From assembly GCA_011634665.1 (NCBI GenBank), contig WAEK01000033.1, forward strand, positions 46,667 through 110,666: a stretch of DNA of 64,000 nucleotides, read 5' to 3'. The notes beneath the pieces were generated by a model that made no database searches, was not told the DNA's origin, and saw nothing but the letters and a program-made list of their open reading frames with translations. The position numbers were made by a program, and so were the translations under genes. The DNA comes from Mortierella sp. BCC40632. Taxonomy: Eukaryota > Mortierellomycota > Mortierellomycetes > Mortierellales > Mortierellaceae. Of this stretch, positions 8,852-20,200 are shown in pieces (position 1 is the stretch's first letter; every line of letters begins with the position of its first letter).

Positions 8852-10172
8852 TATGGTGCTAACTGTTTTTCAAAAGGTGCAAGAAAATTAAATAAAGATA
8901 AATTTGGAGAATATCCTTTTAATCATGATTTAGATAAAATTTCATTTAAAGATCGTGAAGAATTCATTAATTTACATCACAATAATATTTTATCTTTAGA
9001 CCCAGATTTTTGGAGTAAAGCAGATGAACCATTATTGTTTTTAGCTTTTTGCTTTGAGTATAAAGAATATTACGAAAATCCTTCAGAATTCATTACTCAT
9101 CTTCCAATACAATTAGATGCGACATGTAACGGTTTACAACATCTTTCATTAATCACAGCTAATCAAAATCTTGCTAGATTAGTAAATCTTTTACAGAATA
9201 CAGAAGATAAAAATCCATATGATCTTTATAGTGTTGTGTTAGATGAAATAAATAAAAGAATTGAAAATATAATATCTAATGAACCATTATATATTAATTT
9301 AAAATATTTAAATTTAGATCGTGCTATAGTTAAACGTTCAATTATGACTATACCTTACAACGTAACAATTAACGGCGTAGTAGAGCATCTTAAAGAATTC
9401 TTCAATAAAGAATATAAAGATAACAATTATCTATATATTCCTAAAAATAAAAATCATGGTACAAAATATATAACAGGTAAGGATTTATTTAAATTAGCAT
9501 CAATAATTCATACAACTTTATATAATTCACATCCAGAATTACAAGAAACAGTAAAATATTTTAAAGATATTGTAAATGTAATGACTGATTTAGATTTACC
9601 TGTTGTTTGGTTAACACCTGGTGGTCTTCGTATTAAACAAAAATATGTAAAAAGAGAATCAACTAGAATTAGAAGTGGCAATTACAGAGGAGCATCATAT
9701 AATATTGTAATTCCTACAGATAAAATTGATAAAGTTTCACAACAAAGTGCATTTATGCCCAACATTATACATAGCCTTTGACGGTAGTACAATAACAATA
9801 TTAGTTAAAAAATTAAAAATTTTAGGTATGTATAATATCTATTCAATACATGACTGCTTCTCTACTACGGCTAATAATATTTCTTTAATTAATGAATTAG
9901 TACGTGAAGCGTTCTGTGAAATTTATGGTGATGAGGAATTTTTATTTAATCTTCATAAATTCTTTATTGAATATATTGGAGGAAATTATGATATTTATTA
10001 TAATGATGAAAAATTTTTAAATAAAAATTCAATAACTAAGAAAATGGCTCTTGAAGGTAAATTTACTGTTGTTCAAAATGGAAATATATTTGATATACCT
10101 GAACTACCTAAAACAGGTGATTTTATTAATTTTAAAAATAATCTAAAAAATGCTATATATTTAATAAATTAG
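8852..10172 (+). pseudogene. rpo: T7-like RNA polymerase, C-terminal part, frameshifted (plasmid-derived)
   Basis: Open from 8852 (YGANCFSKGARKLNKDKFGE) to 9781, continuing in another frame to 10172. It contains the single-subunit polymerase motifs: DATCNGLQH (motif A aspartate), SIMTIPYNVTINGV (motif B) and SIHDCFS (motif C aspartate) after the shift. The shift falls between MPNIIHSL and the expected DG/DA, about 9775-9785. The whole N-terminal half is missing; the 5' side is a terminal-repeat sequence. Related to but clearly different from the intact rpo at 17260-20382, so it derives from a second plasmid. Confidence 0.85.
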
Positions 10173-10445
10173 TTTTTTAAAAATCTACATCCTGTGTACT
10201 AGAGTGGAAGCTTAATGGTTTTTATTAAAAAGGAATATTTTTATTAACTCTTGGAGTAGGAAAAATCAATGAATTTTTTGATCTTCATTTGAATAATCCG
10301 AGGGTAGGGTTGTGGGTTTAACCAGAGTTAATAATATTTTTATTATTTTTATATTTTTATTATCCTCTATAACGAGACACATGATTGTATCAGTTGGGGT
10401 GTTTATCCTAATATCATCAAAAGCCGTTAAGAGCAGTGTTGATGG
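10173..10445. repeat. Plasmid-end direct repeat (with 13736-13805)
   Basis: Bases about 10369-10435 repeat 13736-13805: CCTCTATAACG, GATTGTATCAGTTGGGG, ATATCATCAAAAGCCGTTAA. Thus the minus-strand dpo (10682-13645) lies between two directly repeated plasmid-end segments. The rest, 10173-10368, has no recognised content. Confidence 0.7.
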
Positions 10446-10560
10446 TGAGTGCTGTTATAGTTAACTTTATAGAATAAAGTTAACATCCTCTCCTTCTGAG
10501 AAGAGGAGGCTTAATGATTAAAGCAAGTAACTGTTAATTATTGGATAGAGGTTTGATTCC
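10446..10560 (+). pseudogene. tRNA-Asn copy split by a hairpin insertion
   Basis: The acceptor start GCTGTTATAG (10447-10456) is separated by about 47 bp from the remainder GGCTTAATGATTAAAGC...CTGTTAATTATT...GGTTTGATTCC (10509-10555), which matches the tRNA-Asn at 22628-22699. The insertion is two hairpins: GTTAACTTTATAGAATAAAG (and TTAAC) and CCTCTCCTTCTGAGAAGAGG. The 3' acceptor is lost in GGGGG. Confidence 0.7.
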
Positions 10561-10681
10561 CCATAAAGGGGGGGAGTTACTTGCTTTATCAACAAATATA
10601 AATAGAAATTCTATAGGACTTGTTATATAATTTCTTTTGCCTTCTCTCTGGGATGGAGGGGGATTGAAGAGTATATTTTTA

Positions 10682-13645
10682 TCACGCCCGATTCCATAAC
10701 GTGGTACAGGGGCTGGTTTGTGTAGTTTTTGCAAATTTATTAAGATCATTAACTAATTTACAATTTGGAGCCTGTCCTTGTGAGTGGTAAGATGAGTTCA
10801 CCCCAGCTTCAAGTTTTAATAATTTAGCTGGAACTTTGTTATCTCTGATTAAATCTTTAGGTATTAAAATTCTTAAATATAAAGTTTTAATATTATAACC
10901 ATTTTGATCTATATTATTATCTAATATAATCATTGATCCACTTTCTTGACCTCCTTCAATTATACCATTTAAATGTTGTTCATAAATATTTATTAATTCA
11001 TTCAAAGAGTTAAATGAATTTAGATAACTAATTGTATTTATTTTTTTAACACCCTGTGGTGTTATATATTCTTCAGAGATTAAATAACCTATATCTTTAA
11101 CTAATACATTTTCTTCTATAGCTTTTTCAGCTAAAGTAAATAAATTAGCTAATAAAATATTTTTAGCTTTTACAAATGGATCATTAGTTTCAATTATAAA
11201 TTTATCACTTAATTTTAAAGCATTAGAAAGTTTTCCGTCGAAAATAGGAGCAATATAATTTAATAAAAATCCATCAAATTTTTTATAATCAGTATTATAA
11301 ACATTATAATGATTAATTTTTACATCTTTATAACTTAAATAAACTTTTTTACTTAAATTTTCTTGTCTGTTTTGTCGTCCAATTATAGGCTCGAAATCGT
11401 AATTTTGTATTTTCACTGATGAAATATGAATAGGTTTAGTATCTATCCAAACACCATCTTCATTTCTAATCATAACTCTCTTACTATAATTAAATGTAAA
11501 AGTTTTCTCTGTTTTTTCATTTTTTATTTCAAATGTATTTATATTTTTAGATGTAATTTCTGTCTTTAATGTTAAATTTTTACCCGAATTTAAATAAATA
11601 GATTCAATAGTATTATGTAATTCTTCAGTAATAAAATTTTTATTTAAACCAGAGAATTTAGTAATAGGTCCTTTATTAAAGGGTTTAATACTATAAAGTT
11701 TATCTCTTAAAAAGATACCTTTTTCTAAATAGTATTCATGATCTTTTTCTATCGTATAATCTTTATCAGCTAATTCATTTTTCATTTGACCTAATCCATC
11801 ACCTAAGTATTCTTTTGGTAAAGGTTTGTTTAAGATTACACAGTCTGTATCAGAATAATAAATTTCATAACCAGGTAATCGTTTAAATTTATCTATTTCT
11901 ATTCTAGCATAAGAAGTTATTGCAGCAGCAATAGCTATATTAGCAGCTCTAGATTCTAAACCTTTTTCAAAAGTTTCTAAAAGTTGATTGAATAAATCAG
12001 GTGAATCTTTAAATAGTTCAGGATTAGGAGCTTTATCAAAAGAATAACCAGCAACTTTTTCATCAAATGTAGTTTGTTTTACATTAGTAAATGTTTTTTC
12101 AATTTGTTCCATTAAGCTAAGATCACTAGTAATAATATTCATTTTGTATTCTCTATGTTGACCCCATTTACCATATAAAGTATTTAAACAAAGTTTGAAA
12201 ACATCTCTTTCATCTTTATTTCCGGTTCGTTTTAATTCAAATAAAGGTTCAACATAATTATTAAAAACATTATCACCTTTTTGAAATTCCCAAGCTTCGA
12301 TTAATTCTATTTTACATCCTAATGATTCAGCATATTTTAATTCTTCAGAAAAGTAGTAACCTTTGAAAGTACCTGTTGGAAAGACTAATCTATCCTGTCC
12401 TTCAATTTTAACATAAAGTGGTAAAACAGGAATATTTAATGTTACAGGTACTTTAACTTTAACTAAAGCAAACCCAAAGAAATCTTTTAATCCTAAATTA
12501 ACATCATATTTTTTAGGAGTACCAACAGGCATAGTATTTAACATACAGTAAGGATAAAGAGAATTAATATCGTAATAATATAATTTTTTTCCAAAAGGTT
12601 TGTATACTGCAGTATGAGCTCCATAATAAGCTTTAGAAATTAAATTTTGCATTTTTTTACTAAACATTCTTATTTTAATATCTTCATCTAAATTTCTTTT
12701 TCTAAATAATTCCATAACTAGTTGAGGTAAAGTAATACAATGAGTAAAATCTATATGGAAATTATCAACAAGAATTCTAAAGAATTTTTCAATAGCTTTA
12801 TGTAAACCAACAGTATCTATTTCGTTGTAAATAATAGAATATTTTTTAAAATTAAAATTACCATCTTTATCAAGAACATCAATATTTAATAATAGTTCTT
12901 TATAAGAAGATAACCAGCTAGGAATTTTACCATTATAATCTAAGGAATTTTCATTTACCCAATTATGATTAAAGGGTAATTTACCTAAAGATTCATTTAC
13001 TTTAATTTTAAAACCTTTTAAAATTTTATCTAATTTAATAGGCATTAATTTATAAGAATCTTTGAACTCAAATATATGGTTATTATGTTCAAATTTAATA
13101 TAAAATATAGAATTACCAGGATCCATTAAATATTCAATTTTATCTGATCCTTTATTTTTTATAATATCTTTCATAATCAAATAAGCATCAAAACCACCAG
13201 CATAGTGAGCAAAAAAGGAAACTTTTTTAACAGGGTAATCATAATTTAATATAAATTCTAATGCTTTTTCTACACAATCTAACCCATAAAACGCTTTAAA
13301 TCCAATAGTGGGAATATATATACCAAATAAATATGGAGTAGCAATTCCTTTATCATTTTTAAAAGTTTCAAGATCATAAGTACAGAAATAAGGGTTAAAT
13401 TTAAGATTAGTAATATATTTAAATTTTAAAGTTGAAATATATTTAGTATTAAATTCAGTTTTATATTTTTTAAATTTATCAATAAAAGAATCATCATTAA
13501 TGTCTGATACAGATTGATTGAAAGAATCATGTTTTATTGATTTAGATTTACTATTAGTAGAATAGTTTTTGATTAAAGAAGGGTATGGAGAGTTATTCCA
13601 TAAAGTAGTCTCAAAAAGAGATAAGTTAAATTTAGTTAAGATCAT
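10682..13645 (-). CDS. dpo: Family B (protein-primed type) DNA polymerase, plasmid-derived, 987 aa
   Basis: All expected motifs are in order: Exo I FCTYDLETF (Asp91, Glu93), Exo II HYAGGFDAYLI (about 147-157), Exo III YNEIDTVGL (Tyr273, Asp277), the YxGG-like YYGAHTAVY (340), motif A DINSLYP (359-365), motif B KLCLNTLYGKWG (484-495), motif C YSDTD (597-601). These catalyse proofreading and protein-primed replication of linear plasmids (invertrons). The N-terminal region before Exo I is short (about 85 residues), so a large terminal-protein domain is not evident. The tail after about residue 950 looks non-homologous and may be read-through into flanking sequence. The frame is unbroken over 3 kb and Trp is always TGG. 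ATG 13645 is preceded by a T/A-rich leader. Confidence 0.92.
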   Translation of the reverse strand: MILTKFNLSLFETTLWNNSPYPSLIKNYSTNSKSKSIKHDSFNQSVSDINDDSFIDKFKKYKTEFNTKYISTLKFKYITNLKFNPYFCTYDLETFKNDKGIATPYLFGIYIPTIGFKAFYGLDCVEKALEFILNYDYPVKKVSFFAHYAGGFDAYLIMKDIIKNKGSDKIEYLMDPGNSIFYIKFEHNNHIFEFKDSYKLMPIKLDKILKGFKIKVNESLGKLPFNHNWVNENSLDYNGKIPSWLSSYKELLLNIDVLDKDGNFNFKKYSIIYNEIDTVGLHKAIEKFFRILVDNFHIDFTHCITLPQLVMELFRKRNLDEDIKIRMFSKKMQNLISKAYYGAHTAVYKPFGKKLYYYDINSLYPYCMLNTMPVGTPKKYDVNLGLKDFFGFALVKVKVPVTLNIPVLPLYVKIEGQDRLVFPTGTFKGYYFSEELKYAESLGCKIELIEAWEFQKGDNVFNNYVEPLFELKRTGNKDERDVFKLCLNTLYGKWGQHREYKMNIITSDLSLMEQIEKTFTNVKQTTFDEKVAGYSFDKAPNPELFKDSPDLFNQLLETFEKGLESRAANIAIAAAITSYARIEIDKFKRLPGYEIYYSDTDCVILNKPLPKEYLGDGLGQMKNELADKDYTIEKDHEYYLEKGIFLRDKLYSIKPFNKGPITKFSGLNKNFITEELHNTIESIYLNSGKNLTLKTEITSKNINTFEIKNEKTEKTFTFNYSKRVMIRNEDGVWIDTKPIHISSVKIQNYDFEPIIGRQNRQENLSKKVYLSYKDVKINHYNVYNTDYKKFDGFLLNYIAPIFDGKLSNALKLSDKFIIETNDPFVKAKNILLANLFTLAEKAIEENVLVKDIGYLISEEYITPQGVKKINTISYLNSFNSLNELINIYEQHLNGIIEGGQESGSMIILDNNIDQNGYNIKTLYLRILIPKDLIRDNKVPAKLLKLEAGVNSSYHSQGQAPNCKLVNDLNKFAKTTQTSPCTTLWNRA

Positions 13646-13735
13646 ATTTTTTTTTTTTGTTTTTTATTTTATAATTCGAGCGGGCCACTTATACAAACTT
13701 TACAAGGCCTAGCATAAAGCAGGTGCAGAGTAATT

Positions 13736-14050
13736 ATATCCTCTATAACGGACACAGGATTGTATCAGTTGGGGCCTTTATCTGTATATCATCAAAAGCC
13801 GTTAAGAGGAATGTTTAATAGGGGGGATAGGGGTATAAATCTACTTATCACTTATTTATTATCACACTTTTTTTTATTTTATTTTTTTTTTCTTCAGACT
13901 AAAAACTCTACAACCCCTTATGAGGGAAATAATAATAATATTTTTATTTGAGTAAACCACTCTCACAAGTATTATCTATATAATTTAAGAGGGTTTATAT
14001 TGATAATGTTATCGCTTATACCTTGTGTTTTCCTAGCCTCTTTTTTAAAA
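13736..14050 (+). repeat. Left terminal repeat of the integrated invertron
   Basis: 13800-13945 is repeated inverted at about 22460-22612 (ATGTTTAATAGGGGGGATAG, CTTATCACTTATTTATTATC, TTCAGACTAAAAACTCTACA), and parts recur at 8545, 20650 and 21960. It runs into the first codons of dpo (14000). Terminal inverted repeats at both ends of a dpo/rpo pair are the hallmark of fungal mitochondrial linear plasmids. Confidence 0.8.
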
Positions 14051-16834
14051 ATATACACAATGATAAATAATAATAATAATAATAATAATTACACTAAATT
14101 TAAAACTTCATCTGATTTTAAAATTGGATGGAATGAATTTGAATTTAATATTAATAATGTTCCTCTTACAGATTCTGTTTTATCTTTTATTATATACAGA
14201 TTTTGCGAGGAAGTTGTTCCTTTATTTAATGGGAAAAGCTATCGCATTATACTTAAACTAAAATTTGAGAACAATCAAATTAGATCTATTTCTTATATGC
14301 AATTATTACGTAAAGAATCTTTTGAAGACTTAAAATCTATTTTTCTAGATTTTTGGAGACTTAAAAATCAAAATTATCACTTAATGAATGTTAATGAAGT
14401 TATTCTTCAATTTAAAATTTTAACTGTTGATAAACCATCTAAAATAGTTAAAGCTAAAAATCCTATATCAAATGTTAAACCTTCATTTACCTTTAAAGGT
14501 TATTCCTTACCAAATACTATGGATTTATATCAATGGGGTAATGTATCTTTTAATGATGATTATACTAATGCTATGATTACTAGTGGTAGAACTCTTTCCT
14601 ATAGTGTTACTTTATATGGATTAAAATCTATAGTTCATGTATTTTCTTCTGGTAAATTATTATTTAAATTTACTGATGAATTGTTCAATTCCTCTGATTT
14701 ATCTTCATTTAAAAGAATTATTAATAAACAAGAATTTATTTTTCATAATGGTGTTAATGTACTGAAAACATTAAAAAGAAAATGTAAATTTATACAAAAA
14801 TTATTACCTGCTCTACACAGATCAGAAAATTTTATTACAATGGATCTTGAAACTCGAACTATTAATAATAATATGAGTATTGTTTGTATTAGTTATTTTG
14901 ATGGTAATAACTATTCTAGTTTTTATCTTAATAATTATAATTCTGAATTTGATATGATATCTGCAGCTTTTAAAGCTTTGTGTATACGTAAATATGCAGG
15001 TTATAGAGTTTATTTTCATAATTTATCTAAATTTGATTCAGTGTTTTTACTTAAACATTTAACTTCTTTATATAAAATTAAACCTATTAAAAGAGATGGA
15101 GCTTTAATCGAGATTAAATTAAATTTTGGTAAAGGTAGTCTTTATATTCATGATTCATTATTGTTATTACCCGCTTCTTTAGCTAAATTAGCTAAATCTT
15201 TTAAAGTTGAAAATAAAGGATTTTTCCCTTATAAATTTATTAATAATAATGATATACCTCTTAATTATGATGGACCTATACCTGACTTTAAATTTTATAA
15301 AGATATTAAATTAACTACTTATTTAGAATATGTAAATAATCATAAATTAAAATATTCTTCTTGGAATTTAGAAAATGAAATTATAAAATATTGTGAACTT
15401 GATGTAAAAGTTTTATATCAAGTAATTAACAAATTTAGTATTGAGATTTTCGATTTATATAGAGTTGATGTTCTTAAATATCCTACATTACCATCTTTAG
15501 CTTTTACTATTTTTCGTACTAGATTTATGAAAAATGAAAACATTCCTATTGTTTTGGGTGAGATGTACAATGATTTATATACTGGTTATACAGGTGGAGC
15601 AGTAGATGTTTATAAACCTATTGGTAATAATGTCTATAGTTATGATGTTAATTCATTATTTCCTACAGCCATGTATAATTGTGATATGCCTGTTGGTACA
15701 CCTATTTATTTTGAAGGTAATATTAGTTTAACTAATAATAACTCATTCGGATTTTATTATGTTAAAGTTAGTGCTCCCAAAGATCTACATAAACCAATAT
15801 TACAATTAAGAATTAGAACTCATAATGGTGTACAAACAATCGCTCCTGTTGGAACTTGGGAAGGATGGTATTTTAGTGAAGAATTAAATAATGCAGTAAA
15901 AAACTATGGTTATGAAATTGAAATTTTAAGAGGTTATCTTTTTGAAAAAGAAAATATTTTTAAAGAATATGTAGAAACTTTATATAAAATTAAAGAAGAT
16001 AACTCTCCTGATAATAAAAATATTCCTGATGATCTAAAAGACCCTTGTAAATGTTTAATAGCTAAATTTCTATTAAATATGTTATATGGTAGATTTGGTA
16101 TGAGTCCTGATATGAGTGATCATATTGTATTAACAAGTGATGAAGCTGAAAAATATTATGATGAATATGAAATTAGTGATGTAACTAATTTTAATAATGG
16201 TTATGAATTACTTGAATTTCATTCTAAAGAGATTAAAGATAATAATATGGGTCCTAATGTTTCTGTAGTTATTTCTGCTGCTGTAACAGCTCATTCTCGT
16301 ATTATTATGAGTGAATTTAAACATCTTAAAGATAATGAAATACTTTATAGTGATACAGATAGTGCACATTTATTAAAACCTTTACCCCGTGAATATGTTG
16401 GTTCTGGTCTTGGTAAAATGAAATTAGAACATATTTTTTCTAAATCAATTTACTTAGCTCCCAAAGTTTATGGTGGTTTATACGATAATATATTGTCTGG
16501 TGATAAAATTAAAAAACAAGGACCTGAATTAGTTAAAGTAAAAGGACTTAAAAATCCAATTTCTTATTTTAATCTTGAAGTATTATTATATAAAAATAAT
16601 TCACTAGAAGTTAAACAAGATAAATGGTATAGATATTTTGATCAAGGTTATATTTCTATACAAGAAGAATCTTATACTTTAAAAGCTACTGGTAATAAGC
16701 GTGAATTAATTTATGATTCTAATGGTAAATTCGTTGATACTAAACCCTTTGTGCTGAAAAATGGTAAGATTATTAAATCTGATTCTACTAAATTATATTA
16801 TCTTCCATTACACTCTGACTCCGCTATAATATAA
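14000..16834 (+). CDS. dpo: Family B DNA polymerase, plasmid-derived, 944 aa
   Basis: Motifs: Exo I TMDLETRT (Asp282, Glu284), Exo II HNLSKFDSVFL (340-350), Exo III YCELDVKVL (Tyr464, Asp468), YTGGAVDVY (530-538), motif A DVNSLFP (549-555), motif B KFLLNMLYGRFG (689-700), motif C YSDTDS (783-788). The approximately 280 residues before Exo I contain an Asn run (23-30) and could include a terminal-protein region, as in known linear-plasmid polymerases. It is clearly a different protein from the dpo at 10682. It converges with rpo (17260-20382) across a bidirectional terminator. The first codons (MIMLSLIPCVFLAS) fall in the terminal repeat; the Met before the Asn run (residue 21) is an alternative start. 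Confidence 0.93.
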   Translation: MIMLSLIPCVFLASFLKIYTMINNNNNNNNYTKFKTSSDFKIGWNEFEFNINNVPLTDSVLSFIIYRFCEEVVPLFNGKSYRIILKLKFENNQIRSISYMQLLRKESFEDLKSIFLDFWRLKNQNYHLMNVNEVILQFKILTVDKPSKIVKAKNPISNVKPSFTFKGYSLPNTMDLYQWGNVSFNDDYTNAMITSGRTLSYSVTLYGLKSIVHVFSSGKLLFKFTDELFNSSDLSSFKRIINKQEFIFHNGVNVLKTLKRKCKFIQKLLPALHRSENFITMDLETRTINNNMSIVCISYFDGNNYSSFYLNNYNSEFDMISAAFKALCIRKYAGYRVYFHNLSKFDSVFLLKHLTSLYKIKPIKRDGALIEIKLNFGKGSLYIHDSLLLLPASLAKLAKSFKVENKGFFPYKFINNNDIPLNYDGPIPDFKFYKDIKLTTYLEYVNNHKLKYSSWNLENEIIKYCELDVKVLYQVINKFSIEIFDLYRVDVLKYPTLPSLAFTIFRTRFMKNENIPIVLGEMYNDLYTGYTGGAVDVYKPIGNNVYSYDVNSLFPTAMYNCDMPVGTPIYFEGNISLTNNNSFGFYYVKVSAPKDLHKPILQLRIRTHNGVQTIAPVGTWEGWYFSEELNNAVKNYGYEIEILRGYLFEKENIFKEYVETLYKIKEDNSPDNKNIPDDLKDPCKCLIAKFLLNMLYGRFGMSPDMSDHIVLTSDEAEKYYDEYEISDVTNFNNGYELLEFHSKEIKDNNMGPNVSVVISAAVTAHSRIIMSEFKHLKDNEILYSDTDSAHLLKPLPREYVGSGLGKMKLEHIFSKSIYLAPKVYGGLYDNILSGDKIKKQGPELVKVKGLKNPISYFNLEVLLYKNNSLEVKQDKWYRYFDQGYISIQEESYTLKATGNKRELIYDSNGKFVDTKPFVLKNGKIIKSDSTKLYYLPLHSDSAII

Positions 16835-16937
16835 TAATAAAAATCCCTGATTGCTCCTCAACCTCCGTTTATAGTTGGGTGTTATAATTATAAAGTAAGA
16901 TTCACACTATTTAAATAAAAAAATAATACACAAATGT

Positions 16938-16998
16938 TTTTTTTTCCCCTTATTAAGTATAACTATATACTATATAACATAAGGGGTTTTTTTTAATC
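16938..16998. terminator. Bidirectional terminator between dpo and rpo
   Basis: A run of T, then CCCCTTAT, a loop of about 27 bases, then ATAAGGGG and a run of T. On either strand this gives an 8-bp stem followed by a T run. It lies in the 425-bp gap between the convergent dpo and rpo stops, where a two-way terminator is expected. The remainder of 16835-17259 has no recognised content. Confidence 0.65.
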
Positions 16999-17259
16999 GT
17001 GTTGGACCATAATTCTACAAATTAAGTATTTTTCCCCTAATCCCAAACCCTCAACCGTATTATGAATGATAACAAATGTAACCCCGGAGTGATTACATTA
17101 ATACGATCTACACACTTAATCAGATCGAAACATATAAAGTTAAATATTTTAAATTAGATAACAAATGTATTCATATTACTTTTTTATAAAAAACCTCACA
17201 CCAAATTAATGATGTAAGGGAAAAAAAGAAGATTTTTTTTATTACTATACCTCGAAGGG

Positions 17260-20200
17260 CTAACAAATCATGTATTTAGAATTAATAATATTCTCTAATT
17301 CTAATTTACCAATTTTAGGACATTCTGGTAATTTTAATAATTTTTTATTATGTAAGATATAAACATTATTGTCTTTTTCTTTTATTATAAAATTATTATC
17401 TTTAATTGATTGAATTATCTTCATATGAAATGACTTCAAGAAGTTAGGGTTTGAATATAATAGTATAAATTCCTTTTTAACTTCATATGATAATTCGTCC
17501 ATCCTGTTGGGAAGTGTACCAAAGCAATCGTGCACACTTAAAACAGGAGTAAAATCATTTTTTATAGCACTATTAATAAGATTAATTAAATGAGCTGCGT
17601 CAAGGCTATGTATAATGTTAGGAATTATAGCATTAACTTGTTTTCGTGTATCTAGTTTATTTATCATATCTCTTAAAACCATTACTTTCTTTTTACCTCT
17701 TATACTTATACTCACTTTATGTACTTTTGATTGTAAATAGTTTTGTGTAATTTCTAATCCTGAAGGTGTAAACCATACCATAGGAATACCTAAAATTATC
17801 ATTATTCTTACTATCTCTAAGAAATAATCATAAATAATTTTTAAAGATGGAAATTGTTCAAAAATAGTGTCATTAATAATGTTAGCTATTTTAAATATTT
17901 CTGGTGTATTTAATAATACATTCCCATGTTTTCCAGGTGCTTCGTATCTATATATTTTTTCAGCAATTTTTACTTTTTTAAAATTACTAATTAATTGATC
18001 TTTAATACCCATAATAGAAACATTATATGTTTTTGTCATAATTGGAGTCTTAATATGTTTACGAGTTAATTTAATTTGAGATAAATTATTAAATTCAATA
18101 TTATCTTCACCAAATTTATTAATATTTTTATTAATAGGATCTAGTAAAGAAGAATAAATGTCTGCAATATTCTCACTTGGTACTAAATTTACATTTGACC
18201 CTAAATTAAAATCAGATAATAATGCTGCTAAATGCTGTACACCCGAGCACGTGGCGTCTAAAAACACAGGTAGTTTAATTATAGCATTAGGGTCTTTATC
18301 CAGATTTTTTAATGCTAAAGAAAAAGCTAAAAATAAATATGGAGACTCAGCACTAGCAATAAATTGTGGATTCATTTCTAATATTGTATTAATATTATCT
18401 TTAACCCATTTTATTCTAATATCAAATGGTTTTTTATCTAATCCATCTTTCCCATAACAATTAGCACCGTATATATATAAGTAATCTAAACCTGATTCAG
18501 TTAAAATTTGTCCATCCCAAAATTGTAAAACAGCAGAACTTAGATCACCTCCTTGATATGAAATGAAAAATGAATGAGTATAAATTCTACTTCGCCAGTC
18601 ACAATGTGTGTTGAGGTAGAAAGGTATATCTTTATATACTTCAGCCAATCTTAAAGTTATATTTCTTTGAAGTATCTCAGATTTACATAATTCTTTATCA
18701 GATTCATCTATAATTTTAGCATCTAATAAAGAAATTAGTGATTTACCATTTTCTCCATTTAAATAATCCAACAATTCAGTGTTGATAGAAAATTTTATAG
18801 TATTTAAATAATTAATAGCATTATATAAATTATCCATATTCTTCATAGAGTGTTTGTGATACGTAGAACCCGTAATAACACTTTCTTTTAAATAAGTATT
18901 TTCAAGAAAACCACCATAAAGATTCTCACCCCATGGGTTAGGTTTAGTTATCATAGGAATTGATTTAGGATGAAGCATTATTTCATTTCTAATTAACTCA
19001 CTATATTCAGGGTTTATAATTAAATCAATATCTGAATCTATAGTATATTCATCTGTATCAAAACTTTCATCAAAAATATGTGTTGGTTCTGACATGAATA
19101 AATACATAAAATAACCACCTAATCTACCAATTTTATTTTTATCATCTTTTTCTAAATCAACATTGTAATAACCTTTATCAATTTTAAAAGATAAAAAGCT
19201 TTCATATTCTAATTTATGTTTCTTAAATATTTCATATAAAATACTGTAACCAATACTCATAGCTATATTATTTCGTTTATTAAAATTATATTGAGAAAGT
19301 AAATAACCAAGAGTTAACAAAAGAAAATCAGGGTTATTAATATCTTCAAATAAAGTTTTAAAACGTCTTTTTAAATCTCCCTTTTGAGATGCAATTTCTA
19401 ATGTTTCTTTAGATTTTTTAAAAATAGTAGGTAATTTAGATCTTATATTCTTATCACTATTAGATAATAATTTCTCTTTTAAAATATTTATCCATGATTC
19501 TTCCAATTTCTTTTGTGCTTTAATTGGATCATTATTTACTTCTTTAACAATTTCTTTAAGAGTATCTAAATAAAATGAAAAATCATCACCTTCATGTCCT
19601 AGGGAAGTAAATTTATTGTTATTAGCAGAGGACAAATTATAATTTATTCCAAGGGATAGAGTACTAAATTTTTTATTTGAACCTTTATTATCATTCAATA
19701 TTAATGAATGTTTACCAGAAATGATCCCATTACCAGAATTTAATGGTAAAGATTTTTTATTAATATTATTAATTACCGGTAATAAATTTTCTTTAGGCAT
19801 ACATATATCTTTATCAATCTCATTAAAAGATGTTACTACATCTGTATATTCATATCCAAAACTAGTTATAACAAATAATAATTTTAGATGTATAGGTGAA
19901 ATTATATGTCGTCTAGTAGAACTTCCTCCTGATATTATAATTTTTCTTTCTAAAAAGGCTTTAGTTATATCTTTCCATTTTAAATTATTAAATATGAAAA
20001 CTGATTTACTAATAAGATCAGTGTCTAACGTATCCTTAAACAATTGACCCTCTCTTAATAAATAATCCAAGTCACAATTAAGGATAGTAAATTTTTTACC
20101 TTGCACATTTAAAAATTCAATTTTATGTTCTTTAAAATTAGGGTCAATATTAAATACATGATTAAATTTGTAATTAATCAAACTATTAGCTATATTATGT

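Noticed and set aside
13760..13951. Small open frame also found at 22352-22600
   Set aside because: It is terminal-repeat sequence open by chance on both copies; ends differ and there is no protein signal.
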